64,000 bases of DNA, taken from contig WION01000048.1 of the NCBI GenBank assembly GCA_015039365.1, positions 124,001 to 188,000 on the forward strand, given 5' to 3'. The stretch is from Amanita rubescens (lineage: Eukaryota; Basidiomycota; Agaricomycetes; Agaricales; Amanitaceae). Below, piece after piece: positions 1 through 12,110 of the stretch (the stretch's first letter is position 1; every line of letters begins with the position of its first letter). Below the pieces are notes generated by a model that did not search any database, was not told the origin of the DNA, and saw only the letters and a program-made list of their open reading frames with translations. The position numbers were made by a program, and so were the translations under genes.

Positions 1-1
1 C

Positions 2-88
2 CTCGAAATCCGTGGCTTTGATGAGCACCATTTCGAGACATACTCTCTTGAATCTGGAGCGCGTACAGGCCCGTTGGTCGTGTCATAA
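2..88 (+). CDS. possible 3' end of a gene entering from the left
   Basis: One frame is open from the window edge to a TAA at 86-88 and reads as a plausible C-terminal peptide (contains RGFDEHHFETYSLESGARTG). The stretch is too short to assign to a family. It could also be chance, so confidence is low. Confidence 0.3.
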   Translation, partial: LEIRGFDEHHFETYSLESGARTGPLVVS

Positions 89-2184
89 AAGAGAATCGTG
101 GGCGCGCTGATGCCCAAACCGCTCGGACAATAGTTGAGCGTATCATTAGAGAACAGTAATATCTAACCAAATTGTTATTCTCCCGAGACAAAGTATGGCT
201 ATGCTTCAATCACACAACGTGTGATATAAGGAGAGGTCTAAGGATTAAGGTAACGTATCGCGTAGATAAGATTTCTGCGTAGTATCCTAGCAATACGAGA
301 AGGCAACCCAGCCCAGGTGCCGCAGCATGGACATTATGGATATCACACTGGGTAGGACGTCAGAAACTTCGTTTAAACTCTTGACGAACATCCCTCACCC
401 CCAATCCCGCCCGTCTACCACCCTGAGAGTGCTCATCCGACCCAGAACTTGAGGATAACCTATCTTCAGGCGCGTTATCAAGGGCCCAGAACAATTCCCA
501 GAGCCATCCATATCATTCTCAACCATCGTCCACAGCGACCGCAACGAATTCTGTCACTCTCAGTCTTCATGATCGCCTATGCCTCTTCGAATACAATACG
601 GACCCCATTGCGCCATCGAAATCCTTCAAAGAGTTGCCTTTTAGTCGTCGCCAACTCAGCGCACGCTGGGCTGAGGTTACCACAGACTCACACAGTGAAT
701 TCTACTTGATGAGCAGCTTCAGTTTCGCATCTCCAGGGAAGGACGACATGGGTGGCAAATAAAAGTGGTTGAGAGTGAATGAGAAATCGACAAAGTGATG
801 GCTGTTGATCACGATGAGAAGTTTACATTGAGAGCTGAAGAGAAGTGGTGCGGCGCGCCCGAGTGAGCTTATAAGCATTGGGTGATTTCTCTCGCGGGTT
901 CTAGTTCCATACTCATTGTAGCGTGGTCTTCGAGCGAACGTCCAACGCTGATTATTGTCCACACCAGTCGCGCTGCACCTCTACCACGATCACCTTCACC
1001 GTCCCGGCGTCGAACAACTTCCGCCATTCGAAACAATGGTCAAAAGAATCTTCGCCTACATGTCGCGTTGTTGTGCCCATCGACTCCCAAAATCACAGGA
1101 AAACAAAGCGGTGAAAGCAGTTTGCGCCGCCGTCGATAAATGTCAAGCACTGGAAGAGAAAGGGCTCGCCCGCAGTATAGTCGACTGGGTGATCATGTAC
1201 GTGCCCTGTTTCATCTCACTTCTTTCGAAAAATGACGTTCGCTAGGGGGCCTTCTCACTCTTCTCCTAAAGAAAAACATCATTGGACCGTTCGCGGCCTA
1301 TTGGAAGGTCGAGCCAAGTTAACGATCCACGCGCATACCAACGGCCGACGCGTTCGGTGGTGGCGAAACGGTGGGCGTTTGGCGGGGATCGACTTGAGAA
1401 AACGTTGCCGATTGCTGTATGAGTGTAAGGTTTGAAGACGGGTCGACGGAAAGGGGGGACACAAATACGGGGACACAAAAGAAACGGGGCGGTGGTTGGC
1501 GGGTATGTATTCAATTCAAGCATTGGTTGATTGATTGATAATCTTGAGAGCAAGAAAACCGCGCAACAAGTGATAGACAGGGAGGATCTTGGACAAGCTA
1601 TATATATAATTACTTTCTTGCACACACACTGTATATTGTAGCATTAGATTCTGTATAATTCGTGTATACTGATTCACTAACCTCTCAGCGCTCTCACGAT
1701 CAGATACCCGAACCCTGCAACTCAATGCAAAGATATTATAGCCAATTGCAGGACTCCCAGGCATGTCTGCTTGAAACACGATGCATAGGCTTGACATGTA
1801 TGGATGACCAGGTGCATCCCGACTGCATTAACAACGCAGATGCGCTGTCTAGTCTACAAGGGGTAGACAAGTAATTGGTCCTGCTTTACGAGTAGGAATC
1901 ATCAAGCAGCTACACTGGTTTGTCAGAGAGCCTGGCGACGGAGGGCTGGTTGCCAGCGGGCGCTGCGAGAGAGAGGTGTCACAACTATGTCACGCTGAGA
2001 TGAAAATTTTGACTGTCACTCAATTGCGTTTTAATCGAGCGCCAACGTCTAGTGCGCTGGTTCTGTATAGTACTGCTCTGACAGAACCCATACATTTTCA
2101 GGAATCTGTTAAACTGAGGGCTTGGGAAATTACGCTCACTTGGTTAGCTTCGCATGTTCAAAATTGGCATTGAACTGGAGTACA
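89..2184. other. about 2.1 kb with no recognisable gene
   Basis: Only short ORFs occur here and none resembles a known family. The best coding-like stretch is an ATG at 1036 that stays open to a possible GTGATC donor near 1191 (about 51 codons, Lys- and Ala-rich). No continuing exon could be joined to it with confidence. No TIRs, LTRs or tRNA were seen. Confidence 0.4.
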
Positions 2185-3149
2185 TACAGAATCCTTAACA
2201 AACCCGCTTTGTTCTTTGATATCCGCAAACGGTATCTCCGCTAGGCTGTCCACAACCTTTGGTATAACGCGATTTCTTATTAAACTCCGCAATCAACTTC
2301 CCTATCACGATAATTTCCTTGAGCGGCTGCTGCAGTATCGGTGGGCGGCCATCATGGCAGTTTGAACGAGATTAGATCCTCTGTAGCAGGATCTGCGTAC
2401 CCAAACATGCGGTCCACCCATACGAGCTGCGTGGTGCATTGAACAAGAGCAGTCGTGGTATGGTACAAGCTTGCATACAACTCCCCCATCCTGGGGGGCC
2501 AAATCGAGCGGCCAGCCTAGCCGAGAACATGGTCCAGAACGTGCTGAGCGTGTAGTAAGCACCGGACGATGTCAGATTAATTTTTTTCAACTGAATACGA
2601 ACCAAACAATGAAACGTCTGGGGAGTGGAAACGAGAAATTGGCTCCAGGACACAAATCGATCGAGCGCTCCTTTGAAGTGCTATAACTGAAAGCATCCTC
2701 CCCGAGCCCACAAGTGCAAACCCATCTGGTGATCTCCCTCGATAATGCAGAACCCTTGAACATATCGGGGGTCAGAAAAGCATAGATGTGGCCCCGGTGT
2801 TTAGCACTTTGGGTAGAATAGTGCTTATGCATGGCGTCGGATTGGGAAAAATAGGTTCAGAGTATTGTTACGGAGGCCAAGTCCATTGGTTCAAGAAGCC
2901 TGACTAGAACTTGAAGAGATGGTTGGCCCAGGCCAGTCCGTCGGCGAAATGTCACACGTTGTCACACGGCTCAGCGCGTTGAGTAAGTTAGACTTTCCGA
3001 AACAACACACCAACCGCAATACATAGTCGTAGTTATGAACAGCTAAATATGGTTTACTTACGTGGTTTGCAAATAAAATGAAACGAATAACTAGGTAGAG
3101 CGAGGATATTGAAGTTGAAATTAATCCCCCACTGCCTCTTTTGCCAATC

Positions 3150-4462
3150 CTATTGCAACGGCCAACTAACGCCAGCCGTGATCGGCTGGTTGGCTGGGAA
3201 AATACAAGAATCGGCCGAGTGGTCCCTCGCCTTGCAGATGTCGCAGTAGAAGATGGGAGCCGCTTTCCCAGTACCACAGTCTGCGAAATATATGACGGCT
3301 TGCACTACTTTCAGCCATTCTTGGTGCCGCAGAGGATCGATTGTTGGAGGATCAATATAGACGTTGAATACGACTGGACTGTCGTCCCCGCCACCCAGCT
3401 TAACTCCTATGACGTCCACTGTGCTAATGGTGAATTCGATCTGCTCTTCGATCATGAACATCGGCCAGTTATTGTATTGTCTTCGGATGAAAGAAATAAC
3501 CGAGTTGGAGCTGAGAAGCCACTGGCGCACAAGACTTGCCACCATCGCATCACTCTCTGGTCGTTTCGGGAGGTGCAAGCCCGCCAGTGTCATAACATAC
3601 GAAGTCGCGATGAGGGCAAAATCCATGACAAAGAATGTAAAATTGCTAATGGTCCAACAACGTTGTTCTGTTAGGTATCGTGCGTATAGCTCAGGAATGC
3701 GGTGGATGAGAAAGGGGAAAACCGGCGCGTAAGTGGCAATGCCAACAGTAGCAGATGGTTCTGCTGAGCCTATGATAGGATCTGCGTCGGGAAAGATGGT
3801 GGTAAGCGCCTTTCGAATGAGCGTCACTCGGTGATGAACGTCCTTTGTAACGGAATCGTTGGCGATGAAGACGATGACTTTCGGGCCAGTGGCAGCCTCC
3901 CACGCATGTAGCGTCTCGTCACAAACAGCTTCGAATAACTCGTGCCTATTGAGCCCTTCAATGGGATAATAAAAGAAATCTGCGTTAAACAGATTCAATG
4001 TCCCATCTGTGGAAGAAGGCGCAACGGTGGAATTGCTACTTGATCCATCGTCAGACGAATCCGAGGTGAACAACGACCTGCGGTAGCTAATTGCGGTCTC
4101 GGAGAGCGACACGGAAGTTGCACTAGGTGACGCTATATGCTGTCCAGTAGCCGAAGTAGGTGCAAGAATCTGAGTTGGGGATCCAACTGCTGGACTAGGA
4201 GTTGCATGCTGAATCAGAGGTATATAGACCAGCGTAGCTGATGCTATAACCGATGGTCTGGCAGCACCTGACTCGGTGGGTACAATTTCTGGGCTACCTG
4301 TCCTGCCATAAGCGCCTGAAATTTTCTCAAAGAACACAATCTATACGTACTTTCCGCGACAGGGGCACTGCTATCTGCCCTCTCCGTAAGTCTTGAGTGG
4401 GAAGCGTGGTCGCTGTTGCGGTTGGTGAAAAGGTTGAGTATGATGTCGAATAAAGTAGCCAT
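3150..4462 (-). CDS. zinc-knuckle (CCHC) protein of an expanded fungal family, copy 1
   Basis: The model is complement(join(3150..4315, 4351..4462)). Exon 1 starts at the ATG at 4462 and the 35-nt intron has GTACGT...TTTCAG ends. The unspliced frame is also open from an ATG at 4337. The N-terminal third is Ser/Thr/Pro-rich. The conserved core contains GPKVIVFIANDSVTKDVHHR and later segments shared with the copies at 28.2 and 10.4 kb. Near the C-terminus is a C-x2-C-x4-H-x4-C knuckle (CDICKARDHSADSC), the pattern of retroviral nucleocapsid fingers, which suggests RNA or single-stranded DNA binding. No polymerase, protease or transposase domain is visible. Compared with copy 2 it has an 18-residue insertion and many replacements but no stop. 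The function is unknown. Confidence 0.7.
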
Positions 4463-5973
4463 AGTGTTCGCTGCTTGCAATTGGAAGGTAATATATGCCT
4501 TGAAGAAAGAAATCTCGTTGGCATCGGACGGTGAATTGAAGCAAGAGTTGAACGTCGAAGGCTCACGTCATCATCGCCTAGACAAAGAGATTCTCTCCGG
4601 CCACCTCGCCCACATTTCACATCGTCGCTACGACATGGTGGCCGTCTACACTTCCCTGACGCACATATCGCGTATGAGGTAGACCATGAGACACCTTTCC
4701 GGCTCCAATCGGTCAATCAGCTCGGCAATGTCGGACTCCACCTTTCACCTTTGCAACCTGTTTCCTAGCTGTCGACCCTGTTGCCCGCTTTTTTAGGCTC
4801 AACAAAGCGCTCCCCCGTTTGGGTAACGTACCTAATCAAGCACGGAAACGTGAGAGCGGTAATAGGCGGTAATCCGCTTACCGGATTTGTCTTGTGTCGA
4901 GACTACGCCGATTGGTTTCTTGCAAATGACGACACATCGGGAAAACGTGCCCGCTTTTAATACTCAGTACTATCCAGCAGTATCCCCCACATCACGACAA
5001 AGACAATGTGGATATCTGGAGCTAATTCCGGAAAACGCCGTAGACAGACGATGTAAGAACGTACGGCGCTGCGATAGGCAAGCCGTCATGAGGCATGAGG
5101 CAGTGGAGCGACGGAAAGGAGCAGGACGGGGAGGAGCAAGAGGACAAGGAGGGAGCGGGGCGCGGACTGAGGCAGACAGCAAACGCGGCTTACGCACATC
5201 CGGCCACACGACCACACGCTATAATCGAACTCCACACGCACAAGTTACGGCGCGTACTTATTAGCAGAGAACAAAGGCTGGCAGCGCCGTCGATGACACG
5301 TATGACTGACAATCTATGTAACTAACTATAAGATATGATGCGGAGCCAAAGATCAATGAGTGCTAATGTCCAAAGCCCTTAAGGCAATCTACCACTAATC
5401 GGAACCGACGCTGAAAACGATATTAATGGTGGACTTCCACGACGACGCACTCTGAGTACATGCTGGAAGAGCGCGAGGTTGTTGCTGACGGATGCCATTT
5501 CGGCTTGGTTTCCATCATCTGATTCTATAAATTCATAGTATGGTCGCAATGTACATACCATCCGGAACAGACGCGCTTTCGCCCGGAAAATAATTTCAGT
5601 CGACTAACATTCATTCCTGCCGGTAGAATAGTCCTAAATGGCCAGCAGTTGTAACGGGCATGATCCACATACCTATCTTCGGTGATGGGGGCAGAAGTCG
5701 CTCAGTCTTTGAATAAGCGTGGTTGACAACAATAAGCATAGCGATATCAAGAACACCTTTGCTGTGGCTGACTACGGGATGTCGCCAGCTAGTATACTAC
5801 CCATCAAGGCCTCCCAGATCATCTCATGAGGCTACAAAAGCCACCAGCGCTTCGAGCGGGAGGCGCGCTATGGTGGTCTGATCATGATCGTGTTTGTATG
5901 TGCTTACTGGCGACACGTCTTTGTCCTGTGCTTAAAGTCTACCTGCAGCTGTCGGTTGGTATGTGTCCTCAGT
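4463..5973. other. 1.5 kb between divergent genes of the left arm
   Basis: This segment separates the zinc-knuckle gene (-) from the small gene (+), so it should hold both promoters. ORFs inside it (for example 4887-5264) are compositionally odd and match no family I recognise. All of them are identical in the right arm, which only reflects recent duplication. No clear TATA box stands out. Confidence 0.45.
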
Positions 5974-6805
5974 ATGTCCTCCGGATCCAGGCGGGTAATA
6001 CGTCGTCATCCACCTTTGGTTACTCTCCGAATTCCGTTCGAAGTGCAGCCATTCCCTCCACCTCCTACCATTACTTTCCGCCAGAACCTCCAGGGCGCGG
6101 TCGGGCCAGTTAGTAGCGACTGCAATCCTTCTCGCCACGGTCCTGTCATCGCAGTGCCCATACCTAGTACTGTCGTCACCTCCGCAAAGAATCCAGGGAT
6201 CGGAGATCACACAGCACCGGCAACCCAGCACATTCAGAGTGGTGGAGGAAACGAGATGGCGGATGCTGACGAAGACGACGACGACGAGCTGTCCGAGTCA
6301 GATTCATTGAGCGTGGATAGCGAGATCCGATCTCTGATCCCACTGATTCGAAAACCTCCAGGCGAGCCAGGACGGCCCCGAAGTGGAGGGTTTAATTTAG
6401 AGGAAGCGCTGGGCTGGCCTAAGGATGATTTCAACCGGATTCAGGTGGGGCGCACGATATTCTAATCATTCCAATACCTGATATGATGATGACAGAAACT
6501 GACGCACGATATGATCCAGAAGGATCTAAACGAGTCGGGGTGCTACAACAAACAAAACGTTTACAAGGTTAGCCACATCCGCGACAAGGTAAGCTAAACC
6601 ATCAGCGCTCGAGGACTTCACGTTAACCGATTTCTAGATGACAAAGGAGTTCCCTCGTTTGAATGAATACAAGGACTGCTGGCCTATTACCTGCATTATG
6701 AAGGCAAGATTGAAGGCTACATCTGAAGCAGCAAGACGACGGGAAGGTATTAAGAAACCGTCTAAGAGCAAAGTACGCAGACCAACCCAGTCGGTTTGTT
6801 TGTGA
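5974..6805 (+). CDS. small acidic/basic protein, arm gene B, copy 1
   Basis: The model is join(5974..6444, 6496..6588, 6638..6805), with introns of 51 and 49 nt and all junctions in frame, giving about 243 aa. The start is the ATG opening MSSGSRRVIRRHPP; an upstream in-frame ATG at 5884 is possible but gives a Cys/Val-rich start. The protein has a proline stretch (PFPPPP), an Asp/Glu-Ser tract (DADEDDDDELSESDS), a conserved part starting GWPKDDFNRIQ, and a C-terminal KDCWPITCIMKARLKATSEA block followed by a basic tail. The last two blocks resemble a fungal hypothetical-protein family I recall from Agaricomycetes, but I cannot name a function. It is transcribed away from the zinc-knuckle gene, and the other arm carries an identical copy. 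Confidence 0.68.
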
Positions 6806-7457
6806 CGACTTATTATAACCTGCAGGCAGCTCGCAAAACCCTGTCGGCTTCACCTGACACTTGAGTGCTGCTATATTGATTGTAATTGATTATGTATCGT
6901 CCATAGGCGCTGTAGCCGGTACTACTATCACAGGAATATTATTTACGTGTCGCGGCACCCATCAGTTCATTACCAACCATTGATGCATCGCTGAAATATA
7001 GTGTGTCCAGCATCTGATCTCGTTTGACATCAGGACATGCGAGCTATTTCAAAACCTTACGCTTCCCATTGGGCTCCCCCACATTGCTGCTGTGTAACAG
7101 ACAACCATGCACACGCTTTCCGAGCAACGTCTGTCACCCGGCACTGTATCACTCTCTGCAACGCGCACCACATGTCGCCTGAGGCCCGAATACCTTAACT
7201 GGTGGCGGGAAGCAAATGCTGGCGGTTAGGAGCGTCAGTGAGCGTCGGCCCAGGATTGCAATAAGTTGGTCATCACATAATTATATGAAAACATCAATAG
7301 AAATTGTATTTAGTACGTTCACGGTACAGGAAAAGAGTGGAGCGAGCCCCAAACAGGCATAGTTACGGTAAAATTGAAATCCTAGTTCGGGCCAATTTAG
7401 TACATTTCCAAACTTGCCCCTTAGTTGACCCCTTATCTTTCGTCTACTGTCAACAAC

Positions 7458-9567
7458 TCAGGGGGTCGTACGCGCAGTACGTTGCTCAATGTTTCCATAG
7501 GGATTAGTTTCAACGTACTCTTCAGCCATCGAGTTCGCCGTACCTAAGGCCGGTACCTTGTGAAACAACGAATAAGTATCCTCTGCTGCTGTGTAGGCTT
7601 CTTCTTGGCTGACAGCAGATACAGGCGCAGTATAGTCTACTCCGCCGTGAGTCCTTCGCCATTCGTGCAATAGTTGCAAGATTGCCTCTTGATCCAAAGG
7701 ACTTGGCACCGCTGTTGTCGAGGTGACAACGCGATTATCACGACGGCCAGTAAACAGGTGGCTCGCTGTCGATAGTGCAGCCTGTAAACGTTGTAAATCA
7801 TGACATAACAAAAAAGGTATGTAACGCACCCCCTTGATTAGCCCCAGCCACGAATCTGAGGTGGCCCAGAGCGCAACAATCATCATCAAGATGTTGACTA
7901 TCATGGAGAAAGTGATTTTCCGTCGCCCAAGGCTGTGTTGGCTTGCGCTTCCATCCTGCCGAGGAGTTGAGTCGATTCAGTAAGACAAGTTAATGGGAAT
8001 CCATACCAATTTCACCCATATGCAGATATCGAAACGTCCTTCGCTGATGCCACTGGCAATTAAATGTTTGCGGGGCATAGAAACTGTCTGGATGACATAA
8101 TCAAAAAAGGGCCAGTGCACGTAAAGGATTCAGACACACGTCTATGGCTTGAATCATTCGACCTGGAAGGATCAACTCGAAACGAAATTAAATAGCAGAT
8201 ACGTTAGCATACCATCGGCATGAACAAGGTTTTGACTTGCATCGAACGACTTGGCACTGAACACGTATAAGTTACCGTGGTCGCTCCCGCAAATAATCGC
8301 CTGCGCCGCTTCACCAAATGCAACCCCTCTAACAAAGTACCCGCGTCGTTGTGGTGGGACGTATAGCTTGCGGAATAAAGCCATGCGGTGGGTATAAGTA
8401 TAGATGTCAAAACCTTCTGTGAGGTTATCAACCACCACATGACGGCCTTTGGGGCACATAACAGCGTTTCCGCTGAGTTCGGATGAGTGAAGCATCATGG
8501 GTAATGGAAAGTGACTCACATCCCAGGGGTCAAGGTTCGAACTGAGTTCTCTGCTCCAGTTCGGGCATCACGACAAACACTACAAGCTAACAGTCAATGT
8601 TTCGCAGGAGATGACCTGATTAAACGCACATAGTGCCCTTTTCCAAACCAAATACAAGTACGTTTCTGCCATTCTCTGTGAACAACAAGGAACGAGGTAT
8701 TTCTTCTTCCAACGACACCTCCCAGACGGTAACAAGACTGTCTAAGTATCGGGTAACAGATAGCGTCAGTCCTGGTTTAACATGTACTCTGAAACTCACT
8801 ATTTCGTTGGATGGAATACATTTTGACCTTGCCATAGTGGCTGGAAACAAGGACCATTCTGAGTGTAGCATCAAACGCCATGGCTTCCGTGCTATCACCC
8901 CAATTAAACGCTCGGGTATTTGTAGCTTCCACCAACTCCACCTATTATATAGTATTATAAGCAGTTATCGGCCCGGTACTGATGGCTTGCAACTCACCGA
9001 GTTTCCGTTGGAGCGAAATATGAGAATAAGTCCTCTACCAGTTCCGAAACAGAGCACATTTTTTTCCTGTCCAGCAGGAAAATTCAGCCACTTCACGCAG
9101 GTAATTTGGCCCCACTTTTCCCCGGGATCGCGAATAGCTTGGAGACATGTTAGGGTTTCAATATCCCAGATGCGCACAGTCTCGTCGTCACCTATGGCCG
9201 CGTGTCATGAGCGTGATCCCAAGTCTCTGAATTGCACAGTGCACATAATGAAATTACACTTACTACCACTCGCAAGAAGCATTCCGTCTTGAGTAAAGGA
9301 GAGACAATTTACAGCGCCTGAGTGCCCGTCCAAGCGGCCGAGCAGTGTGTAACCACGTTGAGAAGATCTGAAGTACGAGAACGCTGATGAAAGATATCGC
9401 ACGACGCGCTGCATACCGGTCTTTGGTGTACTGGGAGCGTTGTCTCCTTTTATGCAGTCAGATACAGCACCTGACGGGGGGTGGACCCTAGGCCGCATTG
9501 TGTCTGTTCGTGTGATCATATCGTGCATGATCTGATGGCAGTCGAGAACACGGTGAAAGGAAACCAA
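7458..9567 (-). CDS. WD40-repeat protein with a C-terminal membrane segment
   Basis: This is a multi-exon gene read on the minus strand. Clear exons are complement(9267..9567), complement(8998..9191) and one starting at 8941. More coding runs through about 8620-8860, 8172-8519 and 7458-8170. Joining the first two gives DGMLLASGGDDETVRIWDIE, a textbook WD40 strand with GH upstream (LDGHSGAVNCLSF). Later blades include LVTVWEVS and AIICGSDHGNLYVFSAK. Near the C-terminus, about 7840-7905, MIVNILMMIVALWATSDSWL looks like a transmembrane helix followed by a polar tail. The family usually acts as a protein-interaction platform; the partner here is unknown. Exons between 8100 and 8900 are approximate. 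Confidence 0.72.
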
Positions 9568-10359
9568 ATCGGCGGAATGGTTTTTCTAGATCTGACTCCA
9601 ATCGTTCGAATCAGGCAAACAGCGACTGGCTTTCCTACGTCATCTTTACACTCTGCACGTTTTGACCGTTCCCAACTCCGCATTCAAGTTCGACGGTGAT
9701 CGTTCTCCAAGCAGGTCTAGGAACGACGAAGTCTGTATCACGATTTGGCGGTTTGGCAGTGTCCAATACAATCTTTATCACTTGCTGGCGGAGATTCTAC
9801 GTTATTGCCCCACATTTTTCACTCGCTGTATTTGTGTTCTGTGTTCCATCAGTACAATGTAGCAACAATGTATGAATGGCTTCAGAATAACAAAAAAATA
9901 CAGTTTCAGGGCCATCTAGACAATCTGAGGGCGTCGTACCTAGGCTGAAAAAGTTGCGAGGCACCGTCCCGGCTTTGGCGGGTCTGAAAAGCGGCCAAAC
10001 ACGGCAAAGCAGAACTGGGAGTCTCCACGCAAGCGCACCATGCCTGCCTCCGGCAGGATTTGCCTTTGTCATTAACCAGGGATGCTAGTTAGGCCACCAG
10101 CTACAGAAGTAGTATCTTGATTGACGGTGAGCACGTTTTCGGTTGCGAGGCTCATGAAAGCACGTTTCCAAGACAGTCTCAGAATTTCCTTCAAGACTTG
10201 TTGGTGGCCGCAGTGACGCAAAAACGACCTGATGACGCACTGGAAGACCCGTTGTTTACCAGATCCGGTTGCTATCTGTTTTCAGGTATATAATACCTGC
10301 TATCAGAATCAAGTTGTAAGTCCTCAAGTCGCGTCTCAATCAGCCATTTCTCTATCAAC
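9568..10359. other. 0.8 kb intergenic, nothing recognised
   Basis: This is the upstream region of both the WD40 gene (-) and the zinc-knuckle paralogue (+). A minus-strand ORF at 9797-10072 has no family resemblance and is probably chance. A TATA-like run (TATATAA) lies near 10287, about 70 nt before the ATG at 10,360. Confidence 0.4.
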
Positions 10360-12110
10360 ATGGAATTCAGCGCTGCCGAGTCCACCACCTTAAGGAAGCG
10401 TCCTGGAAGCCCTCCGTTGTCCTCAGCGAATAAGCGACCCCGAGCGCGGCCTGTTGAAATGAGTGAGAGCACGTCGCTCTCGGCAGGTATGGAGGCACAT
10501 CTTAGGTGAAATCTGCCACTTATGTCATTTTAGGAACACCAATGTCTACTTCCGATATCTCTACCAATTCACAACTGGTTGAAATGGCATCAGCTGGTGA
10601 TAGCGTGCCTAACTCGGCAGGTATGTACAGCTGTACCGCTTAAAAACATCATTAAAGTTTATGATATTTTAATTTCACAGAAGCAATGTCTACTTCAAGC
10701 GCTACGGAGACTCCGATGGCTATAGTAGTCGACCCACCAGCACCCATCAGCTATCAGCCAACCGTGGCTCCTGCGGCATTCCCCGCAAGTGATTTCACGT
10801 TTCCAGCACCGCTCTTGGCAGAGCCATATGTGCCCCGCCGTAGGCCTGTTGAGGACCTTATGGAAAGGGCAGGCACTCCAGCGCCAATGGTCTCTAGCCC
10901 TACCATTTTGCCCGGGACACCAGCTGCTGGTGGATCCGGTATGCTCACGGCCCCTGAACCTGGTGTCATGTCTTCGGTTCCAAGTCAGGCCTCCTCATGT
11001 TCTGCCCTTGGACCTCAGCCGCAGGCTGAACCACATATGTCTAGTCCTGCGTCTCTAGCTCCCAGATTGAACGCCTCGCCAGTTCCTAGCCAAGAATTAG
11101 ATCAGTTGGAATCAGGTCTCGCTCGGGCTGCGATACCTCGTAGTTCATCCCCCTCTCATACAGGTTCCCATGGCACACCTCCTCCAGATGCAGCCTCTGG
11201 CAGGATCCAAGGCCTGAATACGTACGAAGTGTTTGAGGTTGTACGTCCCGAAACCTTGCGGGAGTGGAAGGCTGTATCTGGCCCGAAAGTCATCATTTTC
11301 ATTGCCAACGACACGGTCACAAATGAAGTACATCACCGCGTGACTCTGATTCGAAAGGCGCTTATCACGATCTTTCCCAATATCAATCCTGTGATAGGCT
11401 CAGCAGCTGTTTCCGATGCTGCGGACGTCACTCATCAACCGGTTTTCCCATTCCTTATCCATGATATTTCGGAACTGTATGCTCGCCGCTTGATACTCCA
11501 GCACTGCTGGACAATCAATGGTTTTTCCTTCTTTGCACTTAACTTTACAATTCCGGTTACAACATACGCGATGACGCTTGTGGGCCTGCATCTCCCAGCC
11601 AAGCCAGAAAGTGACAATGTTGTGGCAGCCCTCATCCACCGTTGGCTTTACAATTCCCCCTCTGTTAACTCGTTTATCCGGGATCACCATGACAACTTGC
11701 CAGAGTTTATGTCAGTCGACGAGCAGATCGAGTTCGTCCTTGGCACGGTAGAAGCTAGTCACATGAAATTAGGAGGCGAGGATGATAGCGCAGTCGCTTT
11801 CAATGCTTATATTTATCCTCCGACAAGTGACCCCCTCCTCCATCAATCCTGGTTACAGGCAGTGCGGACCATTATGTATTACGCCAACTGTGGCACTGGA
11901 AAAGCAATGTCCGTTTTTTGTTGCAATATTTGCAAGGGGCGAGACCACTCGTCCAGCGCCTGCCCATTCCCAGTAAGCCGGCTATTCAAGATTGATGCTG
12001 GCGCGCAAGGACTTGCAGTGCCGACTGCGGATAGTACTCGCCACAAATCCCCGGTTGGCGAAAGAAGCCTTAGTGCCAGCGGAATTAACTTCAATTACTT
12101 CATACATTAA
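10360..12110 (+). CDS. zinc-knuckle (CCHC) protein, third and divergent paralogue
   Basis: The model is join(10360..10486, 10534..10620, 10681..12110), with introns of 47 and 60 nt, both in phase 1, giving 547 aa. Exon 1 encodes a nuclear-localisation-like stretch (KRPRARP). Exons 2 and 3 open with similar peptides (TPMSTS and EAMSTS), which suggests internal exon duplication. A Pro/Ser-rich region follows. The conserved core is GPKVIIFIANDTVTNEVHHR, and the knuckle is CNICKGRDHSSSAC (C-x2-C-x4-H-x4-C). It is clearly homologous to the proteins at 3.2 and 28.2 kb, but its N-terminus differs and its C-terminal tail after the knuckle is longer. It lies outside the duplicated arms. The role is unknown; nucleic-acid binding is inferred from the knuckle. 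Confidence 0.78.

Larger units (their letters stand above)
2185..7165 (+). repeat. left arm of a ~5 kb inverted duplication
   Basis: This segment is the reverse complement of 25,405-30,380. Matching positions in the core add up to 32,623 (for example 5884/26739 and 4244/28379), so there is no net indel there. From about 4223 to 7037 every ORF translated in both arms is identical. From 3133 to 4222 the arms differ at many sites and by 54 nt plus 3 nt. From about 2590 to 3130 they are again nearly identical. From 2185 to 2580 and from 7037 to 7165 similarity is lower and includes small indels. No terminal inverted repeat or target duplication was found at the ends, so the borders are approximate. 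Confidence 0.93.

Noticed and set aside
4887..5264. 125-aa ORF (and its twin 27,359-27,736) in the spacer between the arm genes
   Set aside because: It has Arg/Gly-rich composition from a purine-biased stretch, no family resemblance and no supporting splice context. Its conservation in both arms is explained by the duplication.
2185..7165. Inverted arms as ends of one giant transposon with ~5 kb terminal inverted repeats
   Set aside because: No target duplication or conserved short terminus was found at the outer ends, and the arms contain ordinary spliced genes with uneven divergence. Duplication with conversion fits better.
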